Shown one piece after another: positions 10,701 through 22,518 of a stretch of 64,000 nucleotides of DNA. The notes beneath the pieces are model-generated. The model worked only from the letters and a program-made list of their open reading frames with translations, did no database searches and was not told where the DNA came from. Every line of letters begins with the position of its first letter. Within the stretch, counting starts at the first letter, position 1. The stretch is taken from assembly GCA_004764695.1 (NCBI GenBank), contig SMSO01000031.1, positions 8,959,261 through 9,023,260 of the forward strand, given 5' to 3'. The translations under genes were made by a program, and so were the position numbers. This DNA is from Schizochytrium sp. TIO01 (lineage: Eukaryota > Sar > Bigyra > Thraustochytrida > Thraustochytriidae).

Positions 10701-11560
10701 GTCTCTAGAACCTCACTCGGGTCGAGTTCGGGCAAGCGGACTTCTTCACGATGGCGATGGATTTCCGCCCTCTCTCGCCTGCTTCCACGTAAGCAAGCAG
10801 GCCCGCGAGCAGGCCTGCGTCGAGCCGAGTCGCGAGCCGAGCGCCGTTGATTCTCTGTCGTTTCGTCGCGATGCGCTAATCTCGCGAAGGACCTCCCGCC
10901 GTATGTATGCACCACGGTTTCAAGCCAAGCTTTCGAATTGCGCCCCTGGGACAGCTCGCTTTGGGTTCGCTGCAGCCCTGCCAGCCTGGGCCAGCTGCTT
11001 GGTCGGTTGACAGCCGCAAGACCACCATCGGCAATCGGCCAACGCGTTTGCGGGCGGCTCCGAGCGCTCTCACAATCATCAGAGGCGCGAATCTCACTTG
11101 GTTAGTTAGTTTTGGAAACACTCCTCCAACTAGTAAGTAAAGAAATCCATAAACTCAATTTCTCGAGATTAGAAAATATCTTTCTTCAGAGAACTTCAAA
11201 AAACAACCAACGATCAGCTTATTAGCCTTAAATGCTGAAAGTTACTCACTCCTATCAACCCAAAACAACAGCAAATGAAAAACACACGCCTACGAGTGGC
11301 TACTTGTACAGGGTAGCAAGAACTCAGCCAGGATATCCATCCCGCATCCCTAACCTAAGGTGGGTGGGTACAGTTACCTACCTCCGTCTACTGGACTGCT
11401 TTCGCACCGTACAGCGAGTCTGAAAGTTTTACATTTTACGCCACTTTCTATCCACCAATACCCCCTCCATCCTCCTTAGGCCTCTTCACTGGTTCTGTTT
11501 GATATAGGAATGCCTGAAATAAAGGGGGGCTTACGGGGACTGTGTGGGCGGCGCCGTTCA

Positions 11561-11611
11561 TCTCTCACAAAAGATCAAGTCCGGGGCCTGCGCCCCTTTA
11601 TCTTGTGAGAG
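11561..11611. other. Imperfect hairpin (inverted repeat)
   Basis: TCTCTCACAA at 11561-11570 pairs with TTGTGAGAGA about 40 bases later. Inside, GGGGC / GCCCC closes a CTGC tetraloop, and a GAT / ATC match lies between. The total is about 18 pairable positions with an asymmetric internal loop. It could be a structured RNA element or a remnant of a mobile element. Function is not known. Confidence 0.5.
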
Positions 11612-12129
11612 AACTGGAAGGAACGCGCCCAAGCCTGTCCAAATTTCGGATTCGCGTTCGCAGCAGCGTTCCCCTGAGGCACTCTGGGGATTGTCTGAGA
11701 GGCGAGACTGGGCGGCTGGGAGGAGGAAAGATCAGCGGAACGCGAAAGCTCGCCCCTCTGGAGGCGGCATCCGGCCAGTGGCCCTCTGGGTCGCCCACTC
11801 ATTCGCGAGAGGCGGTTAGGCGAAGACTGCGCGAGGAAATGTCTTGCGAATGCGGCGCCCTCCCAAACGGCCCCGCAGCTCGCCGAGGTTCCTGGAGGAG
11901 GAGCCCCGCAGCGGCCCCTGGAGGGGACAGGGGAAGGGAGGCCTCCTCAAGTTGGCTCCTGGAGAAGTTGTAGTTGAAATGGGTTTCACGCATCATTCGC
12001 CGATTCTTCGTTATTCGCTCGCGACGGCTGTGAAGAACAGCACTTCTGAACGGCAGTGGCGAACGATATCGCTTTCGGCTGTCGAACTCAAAGATCAGAA
12101 TGCCTTTTCATGACTGTTCGCTTCAAGAA

Positions 12130-12252
12130 GGTGCATTGATTGATTAATTGAGTGAGAGATTGAGTGAGTGAGCGAGTAATTGATTGATTCATTGAGTGGG
12201 TGAGTGAGTGGGTGAGTGAGTAATTGAGTGATTGATTGATTGATTGATTGAC
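12130..12252 (+). repeat. TTGA/GTGA-type tetranucleotide repeat mosaic
   Basis: A run of interspersed TTGA, GTGA and GTGG units, mostly tetranucleotide period. It yields Thr/Ser/His-rich open frames on the minus strand that should not be taken for genes. Confidence 0.8.
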
Positions 12253-12559
12253 GGTCGGCACCTTTGTAAATGATGGATCGATCCGTCGATCGCATTTTTT
12301 CATTTTTTCATTTATTTTTTTTGAGTGAAATATGATATATGTAAAATTATGAACAGAGGTTCGTCGCTGACTGTGGGAGACGAGGAGATGCCCCAGTGCC
12401 TTGAAGAGCCGTCTGCGGGAATCTTCGTGAGAGGAGACCAAGTTACTTGGCTCTGCAGAGGGAGTGGGCCGCGATGGGTTTTGGACCGAAGCAGGTCGCG
12501 CGTCCTTCTCAAAGAAATAAATAAGCATAGAGATTATTGCTTGTGAGACTGACTGAGTC

Positions 12560-12634
12560 TTCTTTTCTTTTCTTTTCTTTTCTTTTCTTTTCTTTTCTTT
12601 TCTTTTCTTTTCTTTCTTTTCTTTCTTTTCTTTT
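12560..12634 (+). repeat. (TTTTC)n pentanucleotide microsatellite
   Basis: About 15 units of TTTTC with two TTTC interruptions near the 3' end. The minus strand reads as a Lys/Glu polymer. Confidence 0.9.
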
Positions 12635-12861
12635 AATAGATAGGCGCTGCGGGAATTGGGAGACAGAGAGCTGCGGGAATATTTTGTCTTTAAGGAGAGG
12701 CACACGCCCTCTTGTAGTGTGCAGATTCGCTCATCCCTCTCAATAATGAGCGACTGCTGGCCTTTGGCAGCTTCGAAGATCCAAAGGTCAGCGAAATGTG
12801 GCCCCGCAGCGGCACCTCTTTCGACTTTTCGACATCATGATCTTAGTGGGTTTTCAAACGA

Positions 12862-12950
12862 TTAACTGATTGAGTGATTGATTGATTGATTCATTCATTC
12901 ATTCACTTGGTTTGAAATTGATTGAGTGACTGATTGACTGACTGACTTTA
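12862..12950 (+). repeat. (TGAT)n/(TGAC)n/(CATT)n repeat cluster
   Basis: Short runs of TGAT, CATT and TGAC tetramers in succession, the same repeat family as at 12.1-12.25 kb. Confidence 0.75.
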
Positions 12951-13114
12951 GACAAACACGATTCTCTTTAAACAAACACGTCTCAAGCTATATAGGGTAC
13001 ACACCACGGGCGTTCAAGGCGGAGCTTAGGGCGTTGATTGTCTGTGATTGATTACCTACCGCCACTTTTACAGGCACTTCATCGCAGTTGAACAACATAC
13101 ATGATTTCTTTTAG

Positions 13115-13365
13115 CGAGGAGCGTTCCGTGTAATATTGGGAAGGCAAGCTCAAGAGAGCGCATTATTTTGCTTTCCTTCATCATTGGCGATGTGCTCAGC
13201 TATTGCGACGATCGTGGCTACGTGAAACCTTGGTCTCGTGCACGAGGAGATACGGCACGACGAGCAGCTAAGAAAGGACTGCAGCGGAATGCTGGTGGTG
13301 AAGCGCACGCGCATACACTAAATTTCGAGTTGAACTTCACGAGTCGTACTGCACTTATTCAATGA
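13115..13365 (+). CDS. Candidate 3'-terminal exon, unknown product
   Basis: A frame opens directly after a TTTCTTTTAG splice acceptor-like site and runs 83 codons to a TGA. Translation is protein-like and basic (RERIILLSFIIGDVLSYCDD, then WSRARGDTARRAAKKGLQR). There is no ATG at the 5' end, so an upstream exon would be needed, and I could not find it with certainty. Family not recognised. It could also be a pseudogene fragment. Confidence 0.25.
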
Positions 13366-15137
13366 CTGAAAGCAGATGAACATGGAGTGAGTGCGATGGT
13401 GCTGTGTCGAAAGCGCGCGTCTCAACGGCTCCTTTCTTTCCCTGCTGTTAAAAACTACTAGAGCAGGCAATTACTGCTGAGAGAAAGAACCCCCAAACGT
13501 CGAAGTCGCGTCACTACTGCAAAAGGCGAAGTACTGCGAGAATGGCTGACGCACAGGCTGCGGCAAGGACAACAGAGTAGGAGGGTCGAACTTAGCCACC
13601 ACCAGATGAAAATATATCACGAGGAGATTGGGCCATTGTAGAATCGAGCGTGACGAGCAACTGGAATGGGGGACCGGTGAAAGATTGTGGTGCCATCGTA
13701 AGCTCTATATTCATGTACCTTTGGTTTCCAGACACATGGCGAAGTCGTCGTCTGTCTGCTAAGCTAAATTTCAATAATTGGTCGCCTTTTTATTCGAACT
13801 ATTGTATTTGCACTGTTGTAAAACCCTGGATAAAACCTTGAGAAGTAGCCATACATACGCAGCCAATCTGGAAATGTAACAGTATTTTTGCGCACTGTAT
13901 TTGGAGGTTCTGTCTCTCAAATCGGAGTATCTAAAGTCGTATAAGAGACATCTTTGCTGCTGCATATTGTTATACCAAAATTTATACTTGCCAAAAAAAT
14001 CAGAGGTTGTACCGCTCAATGTATTTCAATACGTTCGTTCATGTTCCCAGCTCGCGGAAGGATACCCTTTTAGACGGCACACAATGACTGCTCGAGTCTG
14101 CCTACGTCTACAATCAGGCGGTGCAGATGTGGCGAACGAAAGGCCCGCGCACGGATTTTAACTTGCCCCGCTTGAAAGCCAAGAGATCATGCTTCGTATT
14201 GAAAAGGGATGAAGCTGGACTACCCTCTAGAATACTGGTTCAGAAAATACCCTATTTACAAAACGTGTAGAATATTTATATTTTAATTTTTAATTTTTTT
14301 TTAATTCAAAATAAGTAAGCATTGAGTGTAACAAATGAAACGGAATTTTCCTGGGTAGTGGACGTAGCGTAGCATTCATTCTGTTGCAAATACTTGCATT
14401 ATACAAGAGACCTTGCGTAAGGTGATACTAATCTAGGAGATTTGCAGGGATTCTATCTTGAGTTATGCAAGTATTGGACGAAAGTTCTCATCTAATCTGT
14501 TAAAAACATATGATTGGAAAACTAAATGAACAAGAGCTAAAACGAACCATGTCATGAGCTTTGATATGATACTCGCATGACAATGTTTATTCTGATGTGA
14601 GCTTGCACTTTTAAATATCTTATGTTTAAGACAGTCAACCATAAACCCTCTCTGCTCATTCCCGAAGGACACACTTCCAACCTACCTACATATAAGAAAG
14701 ATACAATATCACCCCCCTCTCATCTTGTCAGTCATGAGAGACTGAGGTTTCCTCGGGCACCTCAAGTTCCAATTGTGATAAAATCGATTAGAAATGACAC
14801 TCAAGACCGTCGTTGCTAGGTGATATCGTTCGTATTATCGTTACTGGCTTAATGCCTCGAAATGTGAAGTCTAAAGAAACGTTGCCTCTGCCAAAATTCG
14901 AAGTTTCTTTTCCTTTAGTTAGTAGATACTAGTCCCTTAAAAATTTCTCCAGTAACATCTACCTTGGTGCGAAACATCCAAGCAATCGAACAATAATAAC
15001 GTATATGCTCCTTTTATTGTTGAATTTGCTTTACGGCTTGTGAACCAGCACGCGCGAGAATAGTCAGACCTTCTCAAGCAAATTCAAACCCCCTTATCAA
15101 ATCACGTTGAGCTCTTCATATTCATAGGACCAACATC
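13366..15137. other. Spacer before the first scramblase gene
   Basis: Mixed composition with no convincing coding frame. The last few hundred bases must hold the promoter and 5' UTR of the first scramblase paralogue. Confidence 0.45.
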
Positions 15138-16076
15138 ATGTCCTCGAAGACAGATACCCTCAGCCCAGTATGCCTGGTCGATGTTCCGCTCACACCAGCA
15201 GCCCAGGCAATGGATCGCTTTGAGTTATGTCAAACTGGAGCTTTGATGTTGTACCAACATTCAGACTCATTTAAAGCTACAGCTCGTGTTTGCATTTGCC
15301 CATATGCTTCAGAAAGCAAGTTTGATATTTCAAAAATTACTAATAGAGCATTGGATAATGCTAAGAAGACGCAGCCCGGATACTGTTTTCAACCCAGCAA
15401 CCTTCAGTTTAATAATGCTCCAGCCTCAATCTTCACTGAGGAAGAGAGTTCTTTTCTGGTACGATCGTGCTTGGCATGTTTTTCCTGTGCCAATCTTCGT
15501 GCTTTAGAGCTTCATATTGCTGGAAATGGAGCTGAGCACTATCTTATGCAACGTGAGTTTCGTCTTGGAGGGTGGATCTGCTGCAACTTAAACTCGCGCT
15601 TGCTTCGCTCCGACGATGGTACACGATCTCAAGAAATCGGGCGTGTGAAAGAAAACTGTGAACCTTACCCGTGTAGAGCGATGGAGTCCTGTTGTCTTTG
15701 CACCTCATATGATGATGTACAACTAAAAGTTAATGAGACCTACATACAGCGATATCGCATTCGAGAGAATAGAAGTTGCTGCAATGGTTCACATAACAAC
15801 TGTTGTGGAAGCACTTGCATTAACAACGACATAGTCTTCGATATACTTGACTACAATGACAGGAAGGTTGCAGAGGTGTCAAAAACTTTTGCTGGAGGTA
15901 CGGGGTTGGATTTTCTTACTGCAATTTTTCGATGCTGTTGTAACTATTCAAATTATGTTGTAACATTTCCTCCCGGTTCGAGTGAGGAGGATCGCGCGTT
16001 AATACTTGCAGCAGTTCATCACATCGACTACAAGTTCTTTGAGAAACCTGGGCTGAGGACGTTATGTCTCTGCTAG
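15138..16076 (+). CDS. Phospholipid scramblase family protein, paralogue 1
   Basis: Complete 312-residue frame with A at -3 of the ATG. The C-terminal half follows the scramblase fold: IVFDILDYNDRKVAEVSKTF matches the family's strand block before the K-x-W/F-x-G segment, and VVTFPPGSSEEDRALILAAV then HHIDYKFFE matches the terminal strand and helix (usual form ..FP.dl....KA.ll.a.flIDf.fFE). It is Cys-rich, with clusters CCLCTSYDD (about 185-193) and CCNGSHNNCCGSTC (about 213-226). Scramblases move phospholipids between membrane leaflets, usually under Ca2+ control; here the acidic loop before the last strand reads CNYSNYVVTF and lacks the usual acidic residues. The C-terminus is CLC, a CXC end of the kind that can be prenylated. 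First of three tandem copies. Confidence 0.8.
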   Translation: MSSKTDTLSPVCLVDVPLTPAAQAMDRFELCQTGALMLYQHSDSFKATARVCICPYASESKFDISKITNRALDNAKKTQPGYCFQPSNLQFNNAPASIFTEEESSFLVRSCLACFSCANLRALELHIAGNGAEHYLMQREFRLGGWICCNLNSRLLRSDDGTRSQEIGRVKENCEPYPCRAMESCCLCTSYDDVQLKVNETYIQRYRIRENRSCCNGSHNNCCGSTCINNDIVFDILDYNDRKVAEVSKTFAGGTGLDFLTAIFRCCCNYSNYVVTFPPGSSEEDRALILAAVHHIDYKFFEKPGLRTLCLC

Positions 16077-19046
16077 AGGGAGACTTGGTATTTCAAGTTC
16101 GTGCTTTGCTCCTGAGCCATCATCATAAATGTTGCGCTGCTCAATTTTTTTCATTGTATAATAGTTTGTGGTTTCGACTCTTACTCAACATTCTTGCTCG
16201 TCCGATCAAATTTCGTATTTGAGCGCTCCAATCCATTCTTACTCATGTTTGCTTAATTGAAGACCATGTCAATAATTCTATCAAGCTTATTGAATAAGTC
16301 TGCAGCTTTGTCTAATAAATGATTAATCTCTAGATCCAAAGACAACCTTCTGGTTTATTTCTCTTGAGTCAACATTATAGACAACACAATCCTAAATAGC
16401 TCCAACAATCACCTCGTGTTAAAAATTAATAATTAAAAATTGTCAGCTGAGACCATCAATCCAAGACTCATGTGGACAGTGCATCGCCAAAATCTACGTA
16501 CATCTAAAAGCCCAAGCGACTGGATCATGTTTTGGAGTATGATTTAAACAATCAAATGCATAGTTGTGGAGATAATGTGTCTAAGTTCGCAAGTTCACAC
16601 ACGTCATGAATAGGAAAAATATGAAATGACGTTGGAGCTCCCTATTTCTGCACAACACCGACCATCTTTGCCTTTATCAATGAATTTTTTTTTATCAAAG
16701 CGATCACTCAGCATTGGAGTTTGTCTCGTAAATCAAGCGATCGTTATCTGTAAATGTCTAAGTTTAGAAACCCTTGTCCGAGTCATCCAAGCCTTCAACT
16801 GTCATGTCTTCATCATGCCAGCCAGCTCTACTTGACCAGATCAGAATCTTCAGTAGCACTTAAAATGTATCTCTTCCAGTTAGAAAAGAAAAAAAAAGAT
16901 GAAGCAGATTACTGGACATGGCAATCAGATTTTAGGATGCAGCAAGTAGGGGAGTTTTTTAACTTCAATTAGAACCACAAACAATAAAAATTACTTACTC
17001 AAATCGACCGACAGAATTTGATCAGTGCTGTGTCCCTAATAGACAGATGCCTTAGTGTTAACAGATATGATTGATACAATTTTCTGAAGGCCAAGTTAAG
17101 GAAGTAATATATTCACAGAGTCACTACGACTTGTCCTAAGGGCCTATTGGTTCCTTGCTTGAATTGATCTTTATCGCTGATTTAATCGTGGATTATATGT
17201 TTTCCTTCTTTCAAGCTAGCTCCAGCTACGATTAATGATGGAATACCAAGCTTCAATACTTAACGCACTTTGTCGTCTTTACAGAGAATCTTCCAACTGA
17301 GTCACCTGTTTCGAATTGCGCTTCAACTAGAGTAAAAACTCAAACTAAACTTGTAATAAACCATCCCGTATTAAACAAAGGTCTATTCTAGACGAAGGGA
17401 TTGCAATATTCGTGCTAGCTTATGCGTTCGTGAGACCCATAGACCTTCACTCTGATTAGACGTAAGTTGTCGAGGTGGTGAGACGGAGAAAGTATCTTGA
17501 GCTCCACCTACTCGAGATAAATAGTTTTAGTTCTTGAATCTTCAAAAGAGCAAAAACACTTGATCATTGAAAAGATCTTCAATAAGTATTGTATAAATTG
17601 CACCAAAAATGCATTTCTTGGTATTTATTCTGCAAGTGCAAGTGATCAACTTAAACAGATATCTACTTGCAATCTACACCATTTTCGTTATTAGAAAGGT
17701 GAAACATACAATACACTTCGTTAGTTTACAAAGGTATGAACCGAAGTTTGAATTTCATTCTGGAGACGTGAGAAGTAGGATTACGGGGGGTGTATATTCT
17801 ACATTTATCTAGGAAATAACATAGGAAAGAATACAAGATGGTGAGTTTGCTCACGCGAGAGAACATATTATTAGCAGCTATACATTTCAAAAACTTTAAA
17901 CTAAAAATGTGATCTTTCCTAGCCATTCTTTTCTCAAGTGCCTCTCAACAGTTCCCACCAAACACACCAATTGAATAGGTTTAAGCTATTTATATTGCAA
18001 TCAACGCAAACTTTAGTCTTCTTTATTTTCATAGATATCATAGTGCTCTGCCTTTATAGTGAAAGGCACTTTATCCTACCATGGTACCTTTGTGCTCAAT
18101 TACAATCCCTAGAAGCGTTGGCTTGTGCTGAATGCGTACTCACCAATCTTCAGCATTGACTACCTTCAGGGGTTTGGTATTTCAGTAGAGTTTCTACTAG
18201 AGACGGCGATTAGAACATGCAAACAGGCAATAGGCACTGGAGGACTCTCTCAGGCGGATATCTGAATAATGTGCTAATTCAACCCACACTGAGTTTTGTG
18301 CACTGCCCAGGCCGGCTGCATCCTCTCAAAGTAACGCTGAGATAAACAAGCGAGTTGATTGGTACGATTGGTACGATTGTATCAACAGGAATTCCAGGAA
18401 ACTGCTTTACACTTTAGATACATCTATTTTAAGGGTACTGGTAGTATTCTTTTAAATAGCAAAAAAAAGTAGTGCATTTAAAAAGATACTTTCAGTCGGT
18501 TCTTTCAATGGGCGTGCCAATGAGCATGTACAATAAATGCAACGGAATGACAAATGCACAGATTTTAATTGCCAAGCTCAGACAAAGCAAAGGATCGGAT
18601 AGTAAATAGAAAACATTTTGCGAGGAGGGACGGTCTCAAGAAGACAGAATTGCATTGTTGTGAAACTATAGTACTAGGGTAGAGTACTAGGTACATAAAA
18701 TTATAACGATTTCCTGAGAAATCCGAAAACAGAAAAAGAGGGGAAAGGATTATGAGGATAGTACCACTCCAAAGCCTTTGGGCCTCGTCGATGATCTATC
18801 AAGTGAAAGTCCCGCAAAGTTAGCCAAAGGGGATACACAAAAAGCCAGAGCAAGAATGGGCCAGGGAATGTCCGTCGTAATGCGCATATGCATTTCACTA
18901 CAGAATAATGAATGACGCAAATGTCAGTAAGTAGAATTCCTATCTTTCCTCAACAGCAAAACCTCAATACAAAACCCAATTCTTAGCAAAAAAAAGAAGC
19001 ACAAACACGCGAGGTCTGCCTCATATACATCTAACTCTTCGGGAAA
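16077..19046. other. 3-kb spacer between scramblase paralogues 1 and 2
   Basis: AT-rich with no supported gene; short open frames here have unfavourable composition. Upstream of 19047 a GTAAGT at 18927 and a pyrimidine-rich AACAG at 18956 could mark a 30-nt 5' UTR intron, but this is too short to accept without transcript data. Confidence 0.45.
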
Positions 19047-19937
19047 ATGGATGTGCTTCCTGTTAAAGCTGGAGATGTTGATTATACACCAAAAGCCCAG
19101 ACTATGCAACGTCTCGGCCTGTCAAGCTCTCAAGGAGTGACTCTCTATCAGAAAGTTCAGCCAAAGCAAGCCCTATTCGAGTTTTTGCACTGCCCCTGCC
19201 AGGAGGAAAATGAATACAAAGTAGCCCACCTTCCTGAGGGAGCTTTAGCAAGCGGTCGTTACAAACCCAGCAATCAAGAGCTGAGTCGAGCAACAAAGCT
19301 TGCGCATGTGCAGGAAGAGAGCTCTGAAAAGGCTCGTTGCTGGCTCACATGCTGCGGGTGCGGAAACCTTCGCAAGCTTAAGCTGCATATTAATGGTAAT
19401 GGAGGCTCGCAATATGTGATGAAACGCAAATGCCTCCTTGGTGCTTGGGTCTGTTGTAATCTCACCTCCCGTCTTTATGAGGTCGATAATGGCACAGATG
19501 GTCGCAAGGTCGGCCGTGTAAGAGAAAACTGCGACCCTTACTTAAGCAAATGCATGGAGATGTATTGCTTATGTACCAAATACGATGATATCGAGGAGTT
19601 TGCGGATGGCAAATTTGAAGCACGTTACCAAGTTCGCGAAAACCTTTGCTGCTGCAATGGTGCCCACAACAACTTCTGTGGTGGAACATGCTTCAACAAT
19701 GACATGGTGTTTGAGGTCATCGATACCCAAACAGACAAGAAAGTGGCAGAAATCACCAAGACCTTCGGCGGTGGTGATGATGCCCAGGGCTTTCTTGCAG
19801 GTTTTTTTAGAATGATCTGTCATTTCTCATCCATCGTCGTCACCTTCCCAGATGAAACTACAGAAGATCAGCGAGCTCTCATCCTTGCCGCTGCTCATCA
19901 CATTGATTATAAGCTCTTCACAAGAAGCAGTTGCTGA
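19047..19937 (+). CDS. Phospholipid scramblase family protein, paralogue 2
   Basis: Complete 296-residue frame; ATG in good context (A at -3, G at +4). It aligns with the other two copies over nearly its full length: N-terminal TPKAQTMQRLGLSSSQGVTL, the middle Cys block (CWLTCCGCGNLR), YCLCTKYDD, CCNGAHNNFCGGTCFNND and the terminal VVTFPDETTEDQRALILAAA HHIDYKLF. It is the most diverged of the three around residues 165-180 (one Cys of the CKC pair is missing: YLSKCMEMYC). The C-terminus ends SSC. Probable role is lipid scrambling at a cell membrane. The ATG is 3 kb from the stop of paralogue 1, so each copy must have its own promoter. Confidence 0.8.
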   Translation: MDVLPVKAGDVDYTPKAQTMQRLGLSSSQGVTLYQKVQPKQALFEFLHCPCQEENEYKVAHLPEGALASGRYKPSNQELSRATKLAHVQEESSEKARCWLTCCGCGNLRKLKLHINGNGGSQYVMKRKCLLGAWVCCNLTSRLYEVDNGTDGRKVGRVRENCDPYLSKCMEMYCLCTKYDDIEEFADGKFEARYQVRENLCCCNGAHNNFCGGTCFNNDMVFEVIDTQTDKKVAEITKTFGGGDDAQGFLAGFFRMICHFSSIVVTFPDETTEDQRALILAAAHHIDYKLFTRSSC

Positions 19938-21587
19938 GACAAATTTCAGACAACGAAACAAGAGAACATGCATTTAGTGATTTATGATCACGATGAAAGT
20001 AAAACAGACTCATAATCATTTTAAAAGCATAACTTCACACTCGTTTTCCTTACTGGACCAAATATTAGTTCCAAGAATATCCAAAACGGAGAGGTTAGTT
20101 CTATTAATCCTTTTCATTCTGTAAGGGCTTACATCTAAATAGATTACTCAGGCAGTCCAATTGCGTTTGGCGTGAATAGGCTAGCTTCTTATTGTTCACC
20201 GGACATTTATCTTCTATTTAGAGTATCGGTTTTACGAGTTAGTTTGAATCCTCACCCGAAGGATTGACCGGATCAACTGTGGCCGGCGATATTTTCAGTA
20301 TATAGGGAACCTTGCTGCTGAGATGCAGGAATTGTCATTTGTTAAAATTGAAGTTAGAAAGGACCCCCCTTTAATTTCTTGATTATAGAAATCCTTTATA
20401 GTGACTTTTCTTCCCCTATTTTAATAATAATAATAATAATAATATAAAAATTGGTGCAGAAAACGCACATTTCTATAATTTAAGTTTTACAAAAAATCCA
20501 AACGTCCCACATTATGTTACTGGAGTACGTATGAATTTTCAAGGATTAGTCTCTGACTGATGATATTCCTCTGTCTCTCTCCAACTCCTACAAGAACTGG
20601 ATGAAACTGGCTGAGTGAAGAACAATATGGGTTTGTACCTGCAATTTGTATTTTTGAGTAAGCCACAGCAAAGAAGCATTCGGTTTCAAGTTTTACGGGT
20701 GTACTCTACCTACTAGTAGGTACTATTATTAGTCTGTTCTGTATTTTTTTCATTTTGCTTTAAAAAGCAATCTTCGACTAGTGAGTACTCAAGCAGTGCA
20801 ACGAGAAAAGAAACATTTATTCGCGGTCACGGGTTATTGATTGTTGTGACTGGAATTTCTACCCCAAGGCAAAGGATTGATAGGAGAAGCCTCTGAATAG
20901 TAAGAGGCAGAGCTTGTTAGAGCTTGTTCCAGTTTAGCAAATACGCGCATGTTTCCAATAGAATCCTTCTTAGTCCGAGGCTATCCAACATGCATCCGCA
21001 AACGATTTTAGAGAACTCGGGTTGCAATTCTTCAAATTTACGCTTGTTTTCATGTTGACAATTGAAAGTCGGTAAGAAAAAAGCACTTAGTGAACCGATG
21101 ATTGCTTAGTTAAAAGCAGTACCTACCATCGCTGCATCGCTGCATCATTTGAAATATTAAATTTTGTTGATGCAACGTCAAAGTCCAAGTTTGACATACA
21201 TTAAAACCTACTAGTCAACGCCTGGGATGCAGGAACATCGACCCGGCATCCTTGACTGAGCGTAACTATTTTCGAGGACATAGTGTTGACCCTACGAGTC
21301 TCAGGAGCTCAATGTGACTTGACTTGGCAAGCGTGCTTGACTTTGTTTGAGACACGAGTTGATTCAGAAACCAAAAGCAAAGATTTTCAAGAATTAAAAA
21401 ATACATATACGTTTTTTGATAAGGTTAGGTATTTGCTTTGCGCCAAGGTAGGATATCACATGAGATTTGTATATACTGATTAAGAAAGTTAAATTAAAAA
21501 TGAAAAGAGTTTGAATTACTGCCCAGGCAAAGTTTCTTTAAGCTACATTCTTCATAGAACCACAATTCTATAAAGTAAGAAAGGATT
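19938..21587. other. Spacer after scramblase paralogue 2
   Basis: AT-rich, with an (AAT)n run at 20420-20445. No gene is supported. Around 20850-20920 there is weak similarity (TTTCTACCC ... AGAGGCAGAGCT) to the duplicated unit that follows, possibly an older third copy. Confidence 0.4.
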
Positions 21588-22117
21588 ATACTGAACAAAC
21601 GCAAGCACCTACCAACGACAGTCGTTTCTTCATTTGATGTCCAAACTCAAGTTGCCCGAAGAAATTCAAGTCATCCATGACTGAGAAGCAGGGGGGGTTA
21701 GTTTTTGTAGCCTTTGAGAAAAAGCTCGGGTACCTTCTATGTCTCAGTAGCAGTGATGATTTTGGCTTTAATTTCTACCCATGTCAAAGTTTATAAGAGC
21801 TATCTCAGTGGCAGAGACTACTCTTGATTTTTTTTTCATCTTCTATGAAGTTCGAAACGATTGTACTGAACAAACGCAAGCACCTACCAACGACAGTCGT
21901 TTCATCATCTGATGTCCAAACTCAAGGTGCCTGAAGAAATTAAAGTCATGCATGACTGATAAGGAGGTGGGAGAGGGGGGGGGGGCAATTTTTTGAAGTC
22001 TTTGAGAAAAGGCTCAGCTCCCTTGCACTTCTCAGTAGTAGTGATTGTTTTGGCTTCCGTTTCTACCCATGTCGAAGGATATAGGAGTTACCTCAGTGGC
22101 AGAGGCTATTCTTTAAA
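21588..22117 (+). repeat. Tandem direct duplication, period 275 bp
   Basis: Two diverged copies lie head to tail. Landmarks repeat in order: ACTGAACAAACGCAAGCACC at 21590 and 21865, then CCAACGACAGTCGTTTC, GATGTCCAAACTCAAG, a G-run, TTTGAGAAA, TCTCAGTAG, TTTCTACCCATGTC and CTCAGTGGCAGAG. The copies differ by scattered substitutions and small indels, including the length of the G-run. No coding frame is shared. The block lies about 400 bp upstream of scramblase paralogue 3. Confidence 0.9.
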
Positions 22118-22518
22118 AAAAAAAAATCTGCAACTAAAAGTTAGTAGTGTACCAGGTAGGTAGCAGGTGCACACGTGGAAACTGGGCAAAACTCGGATTC
22201 TTCGATGTGCTCCAAAACGCAAAGGTTCAAATCCATATTGCACTTCACCTCAATCCGCTTCATCAGACTTTGATAGGTAGTGGAGAGAGGTAGAGCAAGT
22301 CAACGGTGGCAGAGCAGTACTTACTGTAGCAGCTACGAGACAAGACACTGATCTTGTTCTTCAACCTAGCGCTGAGACTTGACTAGCAAGTTGGTCTCTG
22401 TTGGCTCGGTGCATCCATCACAACTTTGGAGTGTAAGTGAGCTCAAGTCGATTGGTGGAAGTACTTAGCAAGTGCAAAACGTCCCCAAAACCTCTCAAAC
22501 TCTATTTTGCAGGCAACA

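Larger units (their letters stand above)
9000..11130. other. GC-rich, ORF-dense island of undecided coding status
   Basis: Base composition rises sharply against the flanks. Several overlapping open frames exist on both strands (for example + 9219-9950 and + 9670-10389, - 9571-9963), but they start with TTG or lack a start context, are low in complexity and contradict one another. Two plus-strand stretches read like protein: 9220-9549, and about 9750-10000 with FWALLALLRVRKPELLSIFV. These may be exons of an intron-containing gene or a decayed gene. I do not recognise a family, and the composition alone would produce long open frames by chance. Confidence 0.4.

Noticed and set aside
18927-18956. 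30-nt GTAAGT..AACAG interval before scramblase 2
   Set aside because: Shorter than any credible intron in the window and not needed for an open frame.
22190-22260. GGTTCAAATCC resembling a tRNA T-loop
   Set aside because: The flanking bases do not form the T-stem or acceptor stem, so no tRNA is supported. I found no convincing tRNA elsewhere in the window by eye.
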